Shown here: piece after piece, positions 53,686 to 61,656 of the stretch
Position numbering within the stretch: position 1 is the stretch's first letter
Layout of the letters: every line of letters begins with the position of its first letter
NCBI RefSeq assembly: GCF_036174265.1
Contig: NZ_CP108055.1
Location: 682,001-746,000, forward strand
DNA: 64,000 nucleotides
Origin: Streptomyces sp. NBC_00285
GTDB taxonomy: Bacteria; Actinomycetota; Actinomycetes; Streptomycetales; Streptomycetaceae
Reading direction: 5' to 3'
Program-made: the position numbers and the translations under genes
The notes under the pieces: model-generated
What the model was told of the DNA's origin: nothing
Databases searched by the model: none
Seen by the model: the letters and a program-made list of their open reading frames with translations, nothing else

Positions 53686-54918
53686 TCACCAGGTCACCGG
53701 CAGTTCGTGGATGCCGTAGATGAACGCGTCGTGCTTGAACTTCACGTCCTCCAGGGCGCGGGCGAACTTCAGGGTGGGGATGCGCCGGTAGAGGGTGCCG
53801 TAGACGACCTGGAGTTCCATACGGGCGAGGGGCTGGCCCAGGCACTGGTGGACGCCGAAGCCGAAGGCGACGTGGCGGCGGGCGTCGCGGGTGATGTCGA
53901 GGCGGTCGGGGTCGTCGAAGACCCGGGGGTCGCGGTTGCCGGTCTCGTTGACCATGATGACGCCCTCGCCGGCCTTGATGACCTGCCCGGCGATCTCGAT
54001 GTCCTCGGTGACCGCGCGGCGGCGCCCCTGGTGGGTGATGTGGAGGTAGCGCAGCAGTTCCTCGACCGCGGAGGCGATCAGTGCGGGGTCGTCCGTGTCG
54101 CGCAACAGGGCGAGCTGGTCGGGGTGTTCGAGGAGGGCCGCGGTACCGAGCGCGATCATGTTCGCGGTGGTCTCGTGTCCCGCGATCAGCAGGAGCAGCG
54201 CCATCTCCACGGCCTGGCCGTGCGTCAGCTCGCCGGCGGTGACACGTCCGGCGATGCCGGTGAGGAGGTCGTCCCGGGGCTCGGTGAACCGCTCGGCGAG
54301 TTGGCCCGACAGATAGCCGGCGATCTCCCGGGTGGCCGCGCTGCGCGCCTCGGGAGTCGCGGTCGTGCGGACCATCGTCCTGGTGTTCTCCTGGAACAGC
54401 GCGTGGTCGTCGTAGGGCACGCCGAGCAGTTCGCAGATCACCAGTGAGGGCAGGGGGAGCGCGAACGCCTCGACGAGGTCGGCGGGCTGGGGGCCGGCCA
54501 GCAGGTCGTCGATCAGTCCGTCCACGATCCGCTGCACGGCGGGCCGGAGGGCTTCGATCCTCTTGATGGCGAACGGTGCCGTGACCATCCGGCGCAGCCG
54601 GGCGTGTTCGGGGTCGTCCATCATGATGAAGCTGAGCTTGCCCTCACCGGCCTCGGAACTGGCCTTGGACGGATAGCCGGGCCGGTCGGTGTCGGCGCTG
54701 ACCCGGGGATCGGCCAGGATCGCCCGCTGCTCGGCGTAGCGGGTCACCAGCCACGGCTCGCTGCCGTCCCACAGGCGGACCTTCGCCAAGGGCCCCTTCT
54801 CCTGGAGTTCCCTGAGGGCGGGCGGCGGGTCGAAGGGGCAGCGGGCGGCGCGGGACATGGGGAACTCGGGGGCGGTGTCCGTCATGTCATGCGCGGGACC
54901 GGCCGGAGTGACGGCCAT
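53686..54918 (-). CDS. Cytochrome P450, CYP105-like
   Basis: 410 residues. I-helix LLIAGHETTANMIALGT, K-helix EELLR (intact EXXR), heme loop FGFGVHQCLGQPLARMEL with Cys359. DPEHARLRRMVTAPF and the AGHETTANMI/HPDQL patterns match the CYP105 group, known for broad-range oxidation of drugs and for natural-product tailoring. GAGGAGA precedes the ATG. First gene of the P450-ferredoxin-reductase operon; a CRP-like site lies 131 bases upstream, below an OmpR-type regulator. Confidence 0.93.
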   Translation of the reverse strand: MAVTPAGPAHDMTDTAPEFPMSRAARCPFDPPPALRELQEKGPLAKVRLWDGSEPWLVTRYAEQRAILADPRVSADTDRPGYPSKASSEAGEGKLSFIMMDDPEHARLRRMVTAPFAIKRIEALRPAVQRIVDGLIDDLLAGPQPADLVEAFALPLPSLVICELLGVPYDDHALFQENTRTMVRTTATPEARSAATREIAGYLSGQLAERFTEPRDDLLTGIAGRVTAGELTHGQAVEMALLLLIAGHETTANMIALGTAALLEHPDQLALLRDTDDPALIASAVEELLRYLHITHQGRRRAVTEDIEIAGQVIKAGEGVIMVNETGNRDPRVFDDPDRLDITRDARRHVAFGFGVHQCLGQPLARMELQVVYGTLYRRIPTLKFARALEDVKFKHDAFIYGIHELPVTW

Positions 54919-55048
54919 GGTTCTCCTCGGTGGTGGGGGCTCCGCCGGACGAGGCGGAGTGCCGGGGCGAAGTGGTCGAGGCCTCGATGAGCGCATGCAA
55001 ACAGACAGGGCTGACGCCATCCCCTCAACAACCTGACGGGAAGCTGAC

Positions 55049-55062
55049 GTGACCCAGATCAC
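55049..55062. promoter_or_regulatory. CRP/FNR-like dyad upstream of the P450 operon
   Basis: GTGA-cccaga-TCAC, flanked by A on the right (TCACA), matches the generic CRP-family spacing of two 4-base half sites 6 apart. It sits between the OmpR-type regulator and the P450. Regulation by a Streptomyces CRP-family protein is possible but untested. Confidence 0.4.
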
Positions 55063-55166
55063 AGCACCGTCAACTGCTGGGTGCCCTCGGGGAGTTGCTG
55101 GTGCCCCACGACGATCCGCCCGCTGCGGACGCACCGACCCCCACGCCGTCCCGTCTGCGGTGAACC

Positions 55167-55940
55167 TCAGGTCTCGACGTCGGCGCGTCCCAGCCAGTAG
55201 CCGAAGCCGCGGCGGGTGTGGATGAGTTCGGGTGCGTCCCGGTCCACCTTGCGCCGCAGCCGGGAGACGAGCTGTTCGATCGCGTTGTCGCCGCGGTGGT
55301 CGCCCCAGACGTACCGGCCGATCTGCTCCTTGGACAGCACTCGGTGGGCGTTGACCAGGAGATGGCGCAGAAGCCGGTATTCGGCGGGCGTCAGGTCGAG
55401 GGAGCGCGGTCCACGCCGGGCCTCGCACAGACTGTCGTCCAGGACGAGTTCGCGGTAGCACAGCCCGCCGCCCCGGGCGGGTCCCGCTCCCGTGCCGCGC
55501 AGCAGGACCTGCACCCTGGCCAGGAGGTCGGCCACCCGGAACGGCTTGGTGACGTAGTCCCGTTCCCCCAGGCCGAGTTCGGGCACGATCTGGGCCAGCG
55601 ACTCGTAGTCGACCAGCAGAAGGACGGGCGGACGGCGGACCAGGGCGGGCCGGGTACGGCCCAGTCCCGCCACGTCCGGCAGTGCCACGTCGACGACCAC
55701 CAGATCGAACCGTTCACGGGCCAGGCGCGCCAGGCCGTCGGCGGCGGTCGCCGCCCCGACCACCCGGTAGCCCGCCAACTCCAGCGTGGCACAGAGGAGT
55801 TCCGCCACCTCCGAGTCGCCCGCGATGACCAGGAGGCGCTGGCCGGCACCGCGGGCGAGTGCCGGTCTCTCACTGGAGCTGCCGTACGTGACTCCTCCCT
55901 CGCCTGAAGCCGGGGGCTTCTCGTTACGCCGGGTTGGCAT
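55167..55940 (-). CDS. OmpR-type response regulator, 5' end altered by IS insertion
   Basis: Receiver: RLLVIAGDSEVAELLCATLE (one acidic residue of the usual DD pair is Gly-Asp), phospho-acceptor Asp in FDLVVVDVALPDVAG, DYVTKPF Lys. Winged-helix DNA-binding: LDLTPAEYRLLRHLLVNAHR, EQIGRYVWGD, VSRLRRKVDRDAPELIHTRRGFGYWL. The readable start (ATG 55940) is inside the 3' end of tnpB: the IS right end is at about 55888, and only sequence from YGSSSERPALARG onward is native. The original promoter and start are therefore probably lost or moved to the far side of the element. No histidine kinase is adjacent. It may have controlled the P450 operon downstream. Confidence 0.75.
   Translation of the reverse strand: MPTRRNEKPPASGEGGVTYGSSSERPALARGAGQRLLVIAGDSEVAELLCATLELAGYRVVGAATAADGLARLARERFDLVVVDVALPDVAGLGRTRPALVRRPPVLLLVDYESLAQIVPELGLGERDYVTKPFRVADLLARVQVLLRGTGAGPARGGGLCYRELVLDDSLCEARRGPRSLDLTPAEYRLLRHLLVNAHRVLSKEQIGRYVWGDHRGDNAIEQLVSRLRRKVDRDAPELIHTRRGFGYWLGRADVET
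55906..55920 (-). other. Right-end hairpin of the IS, likely omega RNA scaffold end
   Basis: GAAGCC-ggg-GGCTTC immediately after the tnpB stop. In this family the right-end hairpin is bound by TnpA. The overlapping transcript gives TnpB its guide RNA, whose guide would be the flanking chromosome beyond 55888, that is the response regulator gene. Confidence 0.6.
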
Positions 55941-57138
55941 TGCGACGGACCAGCCCGGCCCGTAATACGTTGGTGGCTGCCACGGTGTCGGCGTGGGCGG
56001 TGTGGCCGCACGAGACGCAGTGGAACTTTTCCTGTGTGGGCCGATTCTCCTTCGCGGTGTGCCCGCATTCGGGGCAGGTGCGGGAGGTGTTGCGGGGATT
56101 AACGGCGATCACTTCCCGTCCGGCGCTTTCAGCCTTGGCGTGCAGGATCGTCAGGAACACCCCCCATCCGGCATCGGCGATCGACTTGTTGAGCCCGGCC
56201 TTCGTGGCGGCCCCGTTGGGCAGGAAGGTGCCCGGCTGGTCGGGGTCGGGTTTCGGTGCGGGGGCCTTGCTCATGTTGCGGATCTTGAGGTCTTCGTGCG
56301 CGATGACGTCGTGTGCGCGGACCAGGCCGAGCGCCGTCTTGTGTGCGTGGTCGAGCCGCTGGCGACGCACCTTGCCGTGCAGCTGGGCAACCTTGTCCAC
56401 CGCGCGCTGGTGGTTGACGGTCCGGTCCTTCACCTTGCAGCGGGGGAACCGGGACAGGGCCTGCTGCGCTGCCTGGAGTTTCGCGGCTGCACGGCGGCCG
56501 TGGCGCGGGTTGGGTACGAAATCGCCGTTGGAGTCGGCGAGGAAGTTCGCGATGCCCAGATCGATGCCGACCACGGAGCCGGTCGCGGGCAGGGGTTCGG
56601 GCTGGTCCTGCTCAGCGGTCAGTACGACGAACCACTTTCGCCCCTCGCGCTTTACCGACACGGTCTTGACCTTGCCCACCACCGGGCGGTGCTGGTTGAC
56701 CTTCACATGCCCGACGCCCTGGAAGCGGACCCGGGTGACCCGGTCGTGCGGGGCGGAATCCCACCGGCAGCCGTCCCCGTCCTTGGGGAAGTCCACCGTG
56801 TCAAACCAGTTCACCCCGCGAAAACGCGGATATCCCGGGGTGTCGCCGGACGTGACCCGGCGGAAGAACGCGGCGAACGCCTTGTCGAGACGGCGCAGGG
56901 TTGCCTGCTGCGAACTGAATGACCAGCGGCCCTGACGCTCCGGGTCGAACGCCCGGATCTCCTTGAGCTGCGCGGACTGCATCCCGTACCTGACGGTGGT
57001 CTTGGAGGCATGCCGCCAGGCGTCACGGCGTTCCTGCAACGCCCCGTTGTAGACAGAGCAGTGATCCCGCAGCATCTCGACCAGCGCCTGCTCCTGGCGG
57101 ACGGTGGGCCGCATGAGGAACTTGTACGCACGGATCAT
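55924..57138 (-). CDS. tnpB: TnpB RNA-guided nuclease (OrfB_IS605)
   Basis: 404 residues. N-terminal helix-turn-helix (RAYKFLMRPTVRQEQALVEM), OrfB core, and a RuvC-like nuclease with an intact triad: Asp193 in VVGIDLG, Glu282 in IAHEDLKI and Asp384 in HADTVAATN. Zinc ribbon Cys355, 358, 374, 377 (CPECGH, CVSCGH). TnpB proteins are guided by an RNA from the element's right end and cut the donor site to keep the element. All key residues are present, so it is probably active. Confidence 0.95.
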   Translation of the reverse strand: MIRAYKFLMRPTVRQEQALVEMLRDHCSVYNGALQERRDAWRHASKTTVRYGMQSAQLKEIRAFDPERQGRWSFSSQQATLRRLDKAFAAFFRRVTSGDTPGYPRFRGVNWFDTVDFPKDGDGCRWDSAPHDRVTRVRFQGVGHVKVNQHRPVVGKVKTVSVKREGRKWFVVLTAEQDQPEPLPATGSVVGIDLGIANFLADSNGDFVPNPRHGRRAAAKLQAAQQALSRFPRCKVKDRTVNHQRAVDKVAQLHGKVRRQRLDHAHKTALGLVRAHDVIAHEDLKIRNMSKAPAPKPDPDQPGTFLPNGAATKAGLNKSIADAGWGVFLTILHAKAESAGREVIAVNPRNTSRTCPECGHTAKENRPTQEKFHCVSCGHTAHADTVAATNVLRAGLVRRNANPA

Positions 57139-57188
57139 CCAGCCCGCCCCCTCCGGTCAAGTCCACTCGATCCTAATATACTTGGCGC

Positions 57189-57617
57189 ATGTCACCGCGC
57201 TGGGAACCAGATCCCGATATCAGACGGGGTAACCACGTCATCTACAACCTCCACGCCCACTTGGTGTTCGTCACTAAATACCGGCGTGAGATCTTCAACG
57301 ACGACATGCTGACGCGCTGCGAAGCGATCATGCGGGACGTGTGCGAGAGCTTCGGCGCGGAAATCCGGGAGTTCAACGGCGAAGGCGATCACGTCCACCT
57401 GCTCGTGCACTACCCGCCGAAAATCGCCCTGTCCAAGCTCGTCAACTCCCTCAAGGGCGTCAGCTCCCGATATCTGCGCGCGGAGTACACCAGCCGGATC
57501 AACCAGATCGGCACCGGATCCGTGTTCTGGTCCCCGTCCTACTTTGCGGGGTCCTGCGGCGGCGCACCCCTGAGCATCGTCAAGGACTACATCGAGAACC
57601 AGAAACGCCCAGCCTGA
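57189..57617 (+). CDS. tnpA: TnpA Y1 HUH transposase (IS200/IS605)
   Basis: 142 residues. Family opening HVIYNLHAHLVFVTKYRREIF, HUH motif His68-Val-His70 in GEGDHVHLLVHYPPK, and catalytic Tyr134 in SIVKDYIENQ. The single-Tyr nuclease cuts and rejoins single-stranded element ends at the subterminal hairpins. Intact. Divergent from tnpB with a 50-base gap containing the AT-rich TAATATACTTG, probably their shared promoter. Confidence 0.95.
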   Translation: MSPRWEPDPDIRRGNHVIYNLHAHLVFVTKYRREIFNDDMLTRCEAIMRDVCESFGAEIREFNGEGDHVHLLVHYPPKIALSKLVNSLKGVSSRYLRAEYTSRINQIGTGSVFWSPSYFAGSCGGAPLSIVKDYIENQKRPA

Positions 57618-57685
57618 CCGACCGTCACCCCGAGGAGCAGGGATCTCCGGCACTACGCGCCTCCAGACCGAGGATCGCATTCCCA

Positions 57686-57704
57686 CCCGGCCCTGAAGGC
57701 CGGG
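57686..57704 (+). other. Left-end hairpin of the IS
   Basis: CCCGGCC-ctgaa-GGCCGGG, 69 bases beyond the tnpA stop; candidate TnpA-binding structure marking the left end. The cleavage site should lie a short way further out. Confidence 0.6.
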
Positions 57705-57821
57705 ACTCCCTGCGAAGAACAAGCGATGGCACAAGACCGTTCGTGAGGGGGCACGCTCTCCCACCTTAGCGCTCCCTTGCCTAACTCAAGCAACAGCCCT
57801 TGCGGTGCCTACGGGAGCCCT

Positions 57822-58472
57822 TCATCGGGTGGGCGTGACCGGAGCCGTCCACATGGCGACCACGACATCACCGAGACCGGTGGCGGCGTCGTGCCAGGTG
57901 GCTCGGGGGGTCGGGGTGTTCTCGGCGAGGGCCCGTTCACGGTCCGCGGCCATGTGCACGATCAGATGACGGGCCATCTCGGACCGCTCGGCACGGACGT
58001 CGGCAGGCAACTCGGGCAGGCACCGGTGCAGGCCGTCGACGATCCGCCGGAGCGACGGCGAGGCCATCGACTCCTCGACCATGATCTGCTGGAGGACCGG
58101 GTCGGTCATGACCTGGGCGCAGAACCGGGCGAACCAGGTGGGACTGCCCAGCGCCGCGAGATGTTCGGGCACGGGCCGGACCAGACAGTCCACCCAGTCG
58201 CGTACGTCCGTGGAGTCGCCCGCCCTGTCCAGCAGCCTGGCGCGGATCTCCTCGATGCGGACGTGGTGCTTGCGGGCGATCGCCCGGACCAGGTCGGCCT
58301 TGGTGCCGAAGTGGTATCCGACGGCGGTGTTGTTGCCCTGCCCCGCGGCCTCGCCGACCTGACGGTTGGACACCGCGAGGACGCCACGTTCGGCAAAGAG
58401 CCGCTCCGCCGCGGTCAGGATCAACTCCCGGGTCGCACTGACCTGTTCCTCGCGTACCGTCCTGCCCGCCAT
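57822..58472 (-). CDS. TetR family regulator of the adjacent MFS gene
   Basis: 216 residues. HTH: RELILTAAERLFAERGVLAVSNRQVGEAAGQGNNTAVGYHFGTK. Ligand domain with WVDCLVRPVPEHLAALGSP and a long C-terminal helix region. ATG at 58472 preferred over an upstream GTG. It shares its start region with the stop of a P450 remnant and is oriented away from the MFS gene, with an inverted repeat between. Confidence 0.88.
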   Translation of the reverse strand: MAGRTVREEQVSATRELILTAAERLFAERGVLAVSNRQVGEAAGQGNNTAVGYHFGTKADLVRAIARKHHVRIEEIRARLLDRAGDSTDVRDWVDCLVRPVPEHLAALGSPTWFARFCAQVMTDPVLQQIMVEESMASPSLRRIVDGLHRCLPELPADVRAERSEMARHLIVHMAADRERALAENTPTPRATWHDAATGLGDVVVAMWTAPVTPTR

Positions 58473-58474
58473 GC

Positions 58475-58672
58475 TCACCACCGCACCGGGACTTCGCCGA
58501 GCCCTCCGACGGCCAGTCCCCCGAGCCGCCCGAGGTCCGCCGGCGGTGCGGCGGGCTCCAGTGCCGAAAGCCTACGCAACAGCACGTCCAGGACGGTGCG
58601 CAGCACCGCGCGAGCGAGCGCCCGACGCAGGCAGGACCGGGCTCCGGCGCCGACCCGCAGCGCGCTGGACAC
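58475..58672 (-). pseudogene. C-terminal remnant of a cytochrome P450
   Basis: About 65 residues survive: LRVGAGARSCLRRALARAVL, the heme-binding loop with the Cys and an R where G usually follows, then LDVLLRRLSALEPAAPP and a normal P450 ending (GLGEVPVRW, stop at 58475). No I-helix or K-helix sequence lies upstream. It was truncated by deletion, between the TetR and MFS genes. Confidence 0.75.
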
Positions 58673-58758
58673 GCCGGGGAGTGGCGCTCACTCCAGGACA
58701 CAGGTCCTCCTCGGCTCCGGCGATCAGTGCACGGACAGGACAGCCGGGCCCCGTAAGC

Positions 58759-58778
58759 TAAGTCAAGCACCTGACTTA
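58759..58778. promoter_or_regulatory. Inverted repeat upstream of the MFS exporter, likely TetR operator
   Basis: TAAGTCA-agcacc-TGACTTA, perfect 7-bp half sites, 48 bases before the MFS start. A half-site variant (TAACTCAAG) recurs near 57781, on the other side of the TetR gene. Confidence 0.65.
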
Positions 58779-58825
58779 ACTTCGGCCGAGTTGTCGGCCC
58801 CCTGCCCTGCCATGGAGGCTCATTC

Positions 58826-60313
58826 ATGTCCGACGCTCCCACCGGATCCGCCGACGCGGGTGCCGTGGTGACCCCGCCCCGGCCCAACGCGGTGGTGGCG
58901 GTCCTGGCCTTCGCCGGCATCGTGGTGTCGCTGATGCAGACCCTGGTCATCCCGATCGTGCCGGAACTGCCCAAGCTGCTCGACGCCCCGGCCTCGGACA
59001 CCGCCTGGGCGGTCACGGCGACGCTGCTCGCGGCAGCCGTGGCCACCCCCATGGTCGGCCGTCTCGGCGACATGTTCGGCAAGCGCCGGATGCTGCTGGT
59101 CAGCGTCGTGATGCTGGTGGCCGGATCGGTCGTCTGCGCACTCAGCGACGCCTTGGTCCCGATGATCGTCGGCCGCGCCCTGCAGGGCCTGTCCTCCGGT
59201 GTCATCCCGCTCGGCATCAGCATCATGCGCGACGAACTGCCCGCGGAGCGTCTGGCCGGGGCGACCGCGCTGATGAGCGCCTCCCTCGGGGTCGGCGGTG
59301 CCCTCGGGCTGCCGACGGCCGCGCTGATCGCGGACAACTTCGACTGGCACTTCCTGTTCTGGAGCTCGGCCGGAATGGGTGCGATCGCCCTCGTCCTCGT
59401 CCTGGCGTTCGTGCCGGAGTCCCGGGTGCGCACCGGCGGCCGCTTCGACGCGGTCGGCGCGGTCGGGATGGCCGTGGGCCTGGTCTCCCTCCTGCTGGCC
59501 GTCTCCAAGGGCGCCGACTGGGGCTGGACCAGCGGCACCACGCTCGGCCTGTTCGCCGCGGCCGTGATCGTCCTGCTGGCCTGGGGCTTCTTCGAACTGC
59601 GCACCACCCAGCCGCTGGTGGACCTGCGCACCACCGCACGTCGCCAGGTGCTGTTCACCAACCTCGCGTCGATCGCGATCGGCTTCTCGATGTTCGCGAT
59701 GTCTCTGGTCCTGCCGCAGCTGCTCCAGCTGCCCACGCAGACCGGCTACGGCCTGGGTCGGCCCCTGCTGACCGCCGGCCTGGTGATGGCTCCCTCCGGA
59801 CTGGTGATGATGGCTCTGGCCCCGGTCTCCGCCATGGTCTCCAAGGCCAAGGGCCCGAAGGTGACGCTGATGATCGGCGCACTGATCGTGGCCTGCGGGT
59901 ACGGCATCAATATCGTGCTGATGTCCCAGGTGTGGCACCTGGTGCTGGTCTCCTGCGTCATCGGTGCCGGCATCGGATTCACGTACGGTTCGATGCCCGC
60001 GCTCATCATGGGCGCCGTGCCCGCCTCGGAGACGGCGGCCGCGAACAGCCTCAACACCCTGATGCGTTCCATCGGTACGTCCTGCGCGAGCGCCATCGCC
60101 GGTGTGGTCCTGGCCCAGATGACCATCGACCTCGGCGGCTACGCGCTGCCGTCCGAGAACGGCTTCAAGACCGTCATGGCGGTCGGCGCGGGTGCCGCGC
60201 TCCTCGCCTTCGCCCTCGCCTCCTTCATCCCGCGCCCGCGCGCGGCGGTCCCGTCGGAGATCTCGGCACCGGTAGCCGCGGAGAGGTCGGCCGGGATGCC
60301 GTCGGGGCGCTGA
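58826..60313 (+). CDS. MFS drug exporter, DHA2-like
   Basis: 495 residues, 12-14 membrane segments. Motif A-like GRLGDMFGKRRMLLVSVV, early SLMQTLVIPIVPELP, and motif C-like GGALGLPTAALIADNF place it in the DHA2/EmrB-QacA exporters. Probably exports a toxic compound under control of the TetR at 57.8-58.5 kb. A strong hairpin follows. Confidence 0.93.
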   Translation: MSDAPTGSADAGAVVTPPRPNAVVAVLAFAGIVVSLMQTLVIPIVPELPKLLDAPASDTAWAVTATLLAAAVATPMVGRLGDMFGKRRMLLVSVVMLVAGSVVCALSDALVPMIVGRALQGLSSGVIPLGISIMRDELPAERLAGATALMSASLGVGGALGLPTAALIADNFDWHFLFWSSAGMGAIALVLVLAFVPESRVRTGGRFDAVGAVGMAVGLVSLLLAVSKGADWGWTSGTTLGLFAAAVIVLLAWGFFELRTTQPLVDLRTTARRQVLFTNLASIAIGFSMFAMSLVLPQLLQLPTQTGYGLGRPLLTAGLVMAPSGLVMMALAPVSAMVSKAKGPKVTLMIGALIVACGYGINIVLMSQVWHLVLVSCVIGAGIGFTYGSMPALIMGAVPASETAAANSLNTLMRSIGTSCASAIAGVVLAQMTIDLGGYALPSENGFKTVMAVGAGAALLAFALASFIPRPRAAVPSEISAPVAAERSAGMPSGR

Positions 60314-60321
60314 CATTGCCC

Positions 60322-60354
60322 GCCTGACGGCCGCCGTCCGGGCGGCCGTCAGGC
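60322..60354 (+). terminator. Strong hairpin after the MFS gene
   Basis: GCCTGACGGCCGCC (60322-60335) pairs perfectly with GGCGGCCGTCAGGC (60341-60354), 14-bp stem and 5-base loop, 8 bases after the stop. Confidence 0.85.
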
Positions 60355-60765
60355 ATGCGTGTCCTGCCCAGGGAGGACACGGCTCCCGGCGCGTACTGCG
60401 TTCTCAGTAGTGCGCTTGTCGGCGGAGGTACGACGACGCGCCGGCCCGGACCGGGGAAGACTGGGAGCCGCCCGGACCGCCGTCGTGGGGCGTGCCGCTC
60501 ATCCGCCCGGACCACTCGCGGCGGCAGCACCCGGCGGGCATCGGCGACCATGGTTCGAGGACACGACCGGAGAGCGGATGAGCATCCCGTTGCGGCGCCA
60601 CGCCGACGACCCTGTCCGTGCGGTCGTCGCCATGACGTCCGCACCGCGGTCCCCCGCGTTCCCCTCCGGCGGCGCGAGCCGCCCCGGCCTCGACCGGCCG
60701 GACGTGGCGGGTCACCCTCGGCTCCCCCAGTCCCCCGCCGTCACGGAACGTCAGAAACGGACCCC
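60355..60765. other. Intergenic region before the orphan response regulator
   Basis: About 410 bases without a supportable gene; frames across it have no family resemblance. No operator or hairpin was recognised. Confidence 0.4.
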
Positions 60766-61449
60766 ATGACCATCCGCGTACTGCTCGCCGACGACCAGGC
60801 CCTGCTGCGGGCCACCTTCCGGATCCTCATCGACTCCTGCGACGACATGGAGGTGGTCGCGGAAGCCGCCGACGGCGCCGCGGCGGTCGATCTGGCGCGC
60901 ATCCACCGGCCCGACGTGATCCTGATGGACATCCGCATGCCGGGGACCGACGGCCTGGCCGCGACGTCGGTGATCTGCGCGGACACCGCGCTGTCCGACA
61001 CGCGGGTGCTGATCCTGACCACGTTCGAGATCGACGAGTACGTCGCGCAGTCGCTGCGGGCCGGGGCCAGCGGGTTCCTCGGCAAGGACGTCACCGCCGA
61101 GGTTCTGCTCGACGGCATCCGGACCGTGGCGGCCGGCGACTCCCTGCTCTCCCCCGGCGCCACCCGCACCCTGATCACCCGCTTCCTCTCGGCCCCGGGG
61201 CTGGGCACCCGGCTCGCCGCCGCCGACGACCTGACCGGCCTCACCACCCGGGAACGCGAGGTGATGGCCTGGGTGGCGGAAGGCCACTCCAACGACGGCA
61301 TCGCGGAGAAGCTCTTCGTCAGCCCTCTGACGGTCCGCACCCACGTCCACCGTGCGATGACGAAGCTCGGTGCCCGGGACCGCGCCCAGCTCGTCGTCAT
61401 GGCCTACCAGTCGGGGCTGGTCCAGGCGCTGCCGCCCGAGGAACGCTGA
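60766..61449 (+). CDS. Orphan response regulator, NarL/LuxR type
   Basis: 227 residues. Receiver: RVLLADDQALLRATFRILID, Asp in VILMDIRMPGTDG, ILTTFE, Lys in GFLGKD. LuxR HTH: LTTREREVMAWVAEGHSNDG and TVRTHVHRAMTKLGARDRAQ. Complete phosphorylation site. No histidine kinase is near, so its partner is elsewhere. Confidence 0.93.
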   Translation: MTIRVLLADDQALLRATFRILIDSCDDMEVVAEAADGAAAVDLARIHRPDVILMDIRMPGTDGLAATSVICADTALSDTRVLILTTFEIDEYVAQSLRAGASGFLGKDVTAEVLLDGIRTVAAGDSLLSPGATRTLITRFLSAPGLGTRLAAADDLTGLTTREREVMAWVAEGHSNDGIAEKLFVSPLTVRTHVHRAMTKLGARDRAQLVVMAYQSGLVQALPPEER

Positions 61450-61461
61450 CCCGACTCCGCC

Positions 61462-61570
61462 GGAGTGGACGCACGCCTTGCCGCACAGGGCGTCCGGATC
61501 CTCGAACCCCCGGTCCCTGCGGGACCCGGACGGCACCGTCGTCCACCTTGTACCAGGACACGTGACGGAC
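61462..61570 (+). pseudogene. VOC/glyoxalase C-terminal remnant
   Basis: Two pieces of a VOC protein tail lie in different frames: DARLAAQGVRILEPP, then SLRDPDGTVVHLVPGH about 25 bases on. The family pattern ARLAAxGVRxLEPP...DPDGTVVHL is recognisable, but the segment between is shortened and shifted. No N-terminal module is present upstream. Confidence 0.5.
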
Positions 61571-61656
61571 TCCCGAAGGCCCGCCTCCCCGCCCTCGTCG
61601 CCGCCTGACAGCTCCTCGGACAGCGCCCGTTCAGGGGAAACCGGCGCGCGGGGCGC

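Larger units (their letters stand above)
55888..57725. mobile_element. IS200/IS605-type insertion sequence, divergent tnpA and tnpB
   Basis: An element of about 1.8 kb with tnpB on the minus strand and tnpA on the plus strand, starts 50 bases apart. Instead of inverted repeats each end has a subterminal hairpin: GAAGCC-ggg-GGCTTC at 55906-55920 (right end, ending in GTCAC at about 55888), and CCCGGCC-ctgaa-GGCCGGG at 57686-57704 (left end). Both frames look complete. The left boundary is uncertain by some tens of bases. The right end abuts the response regulator gene. Elements of this family move as single-stranded circles and leave no target duplication. Confidence 0.85.
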
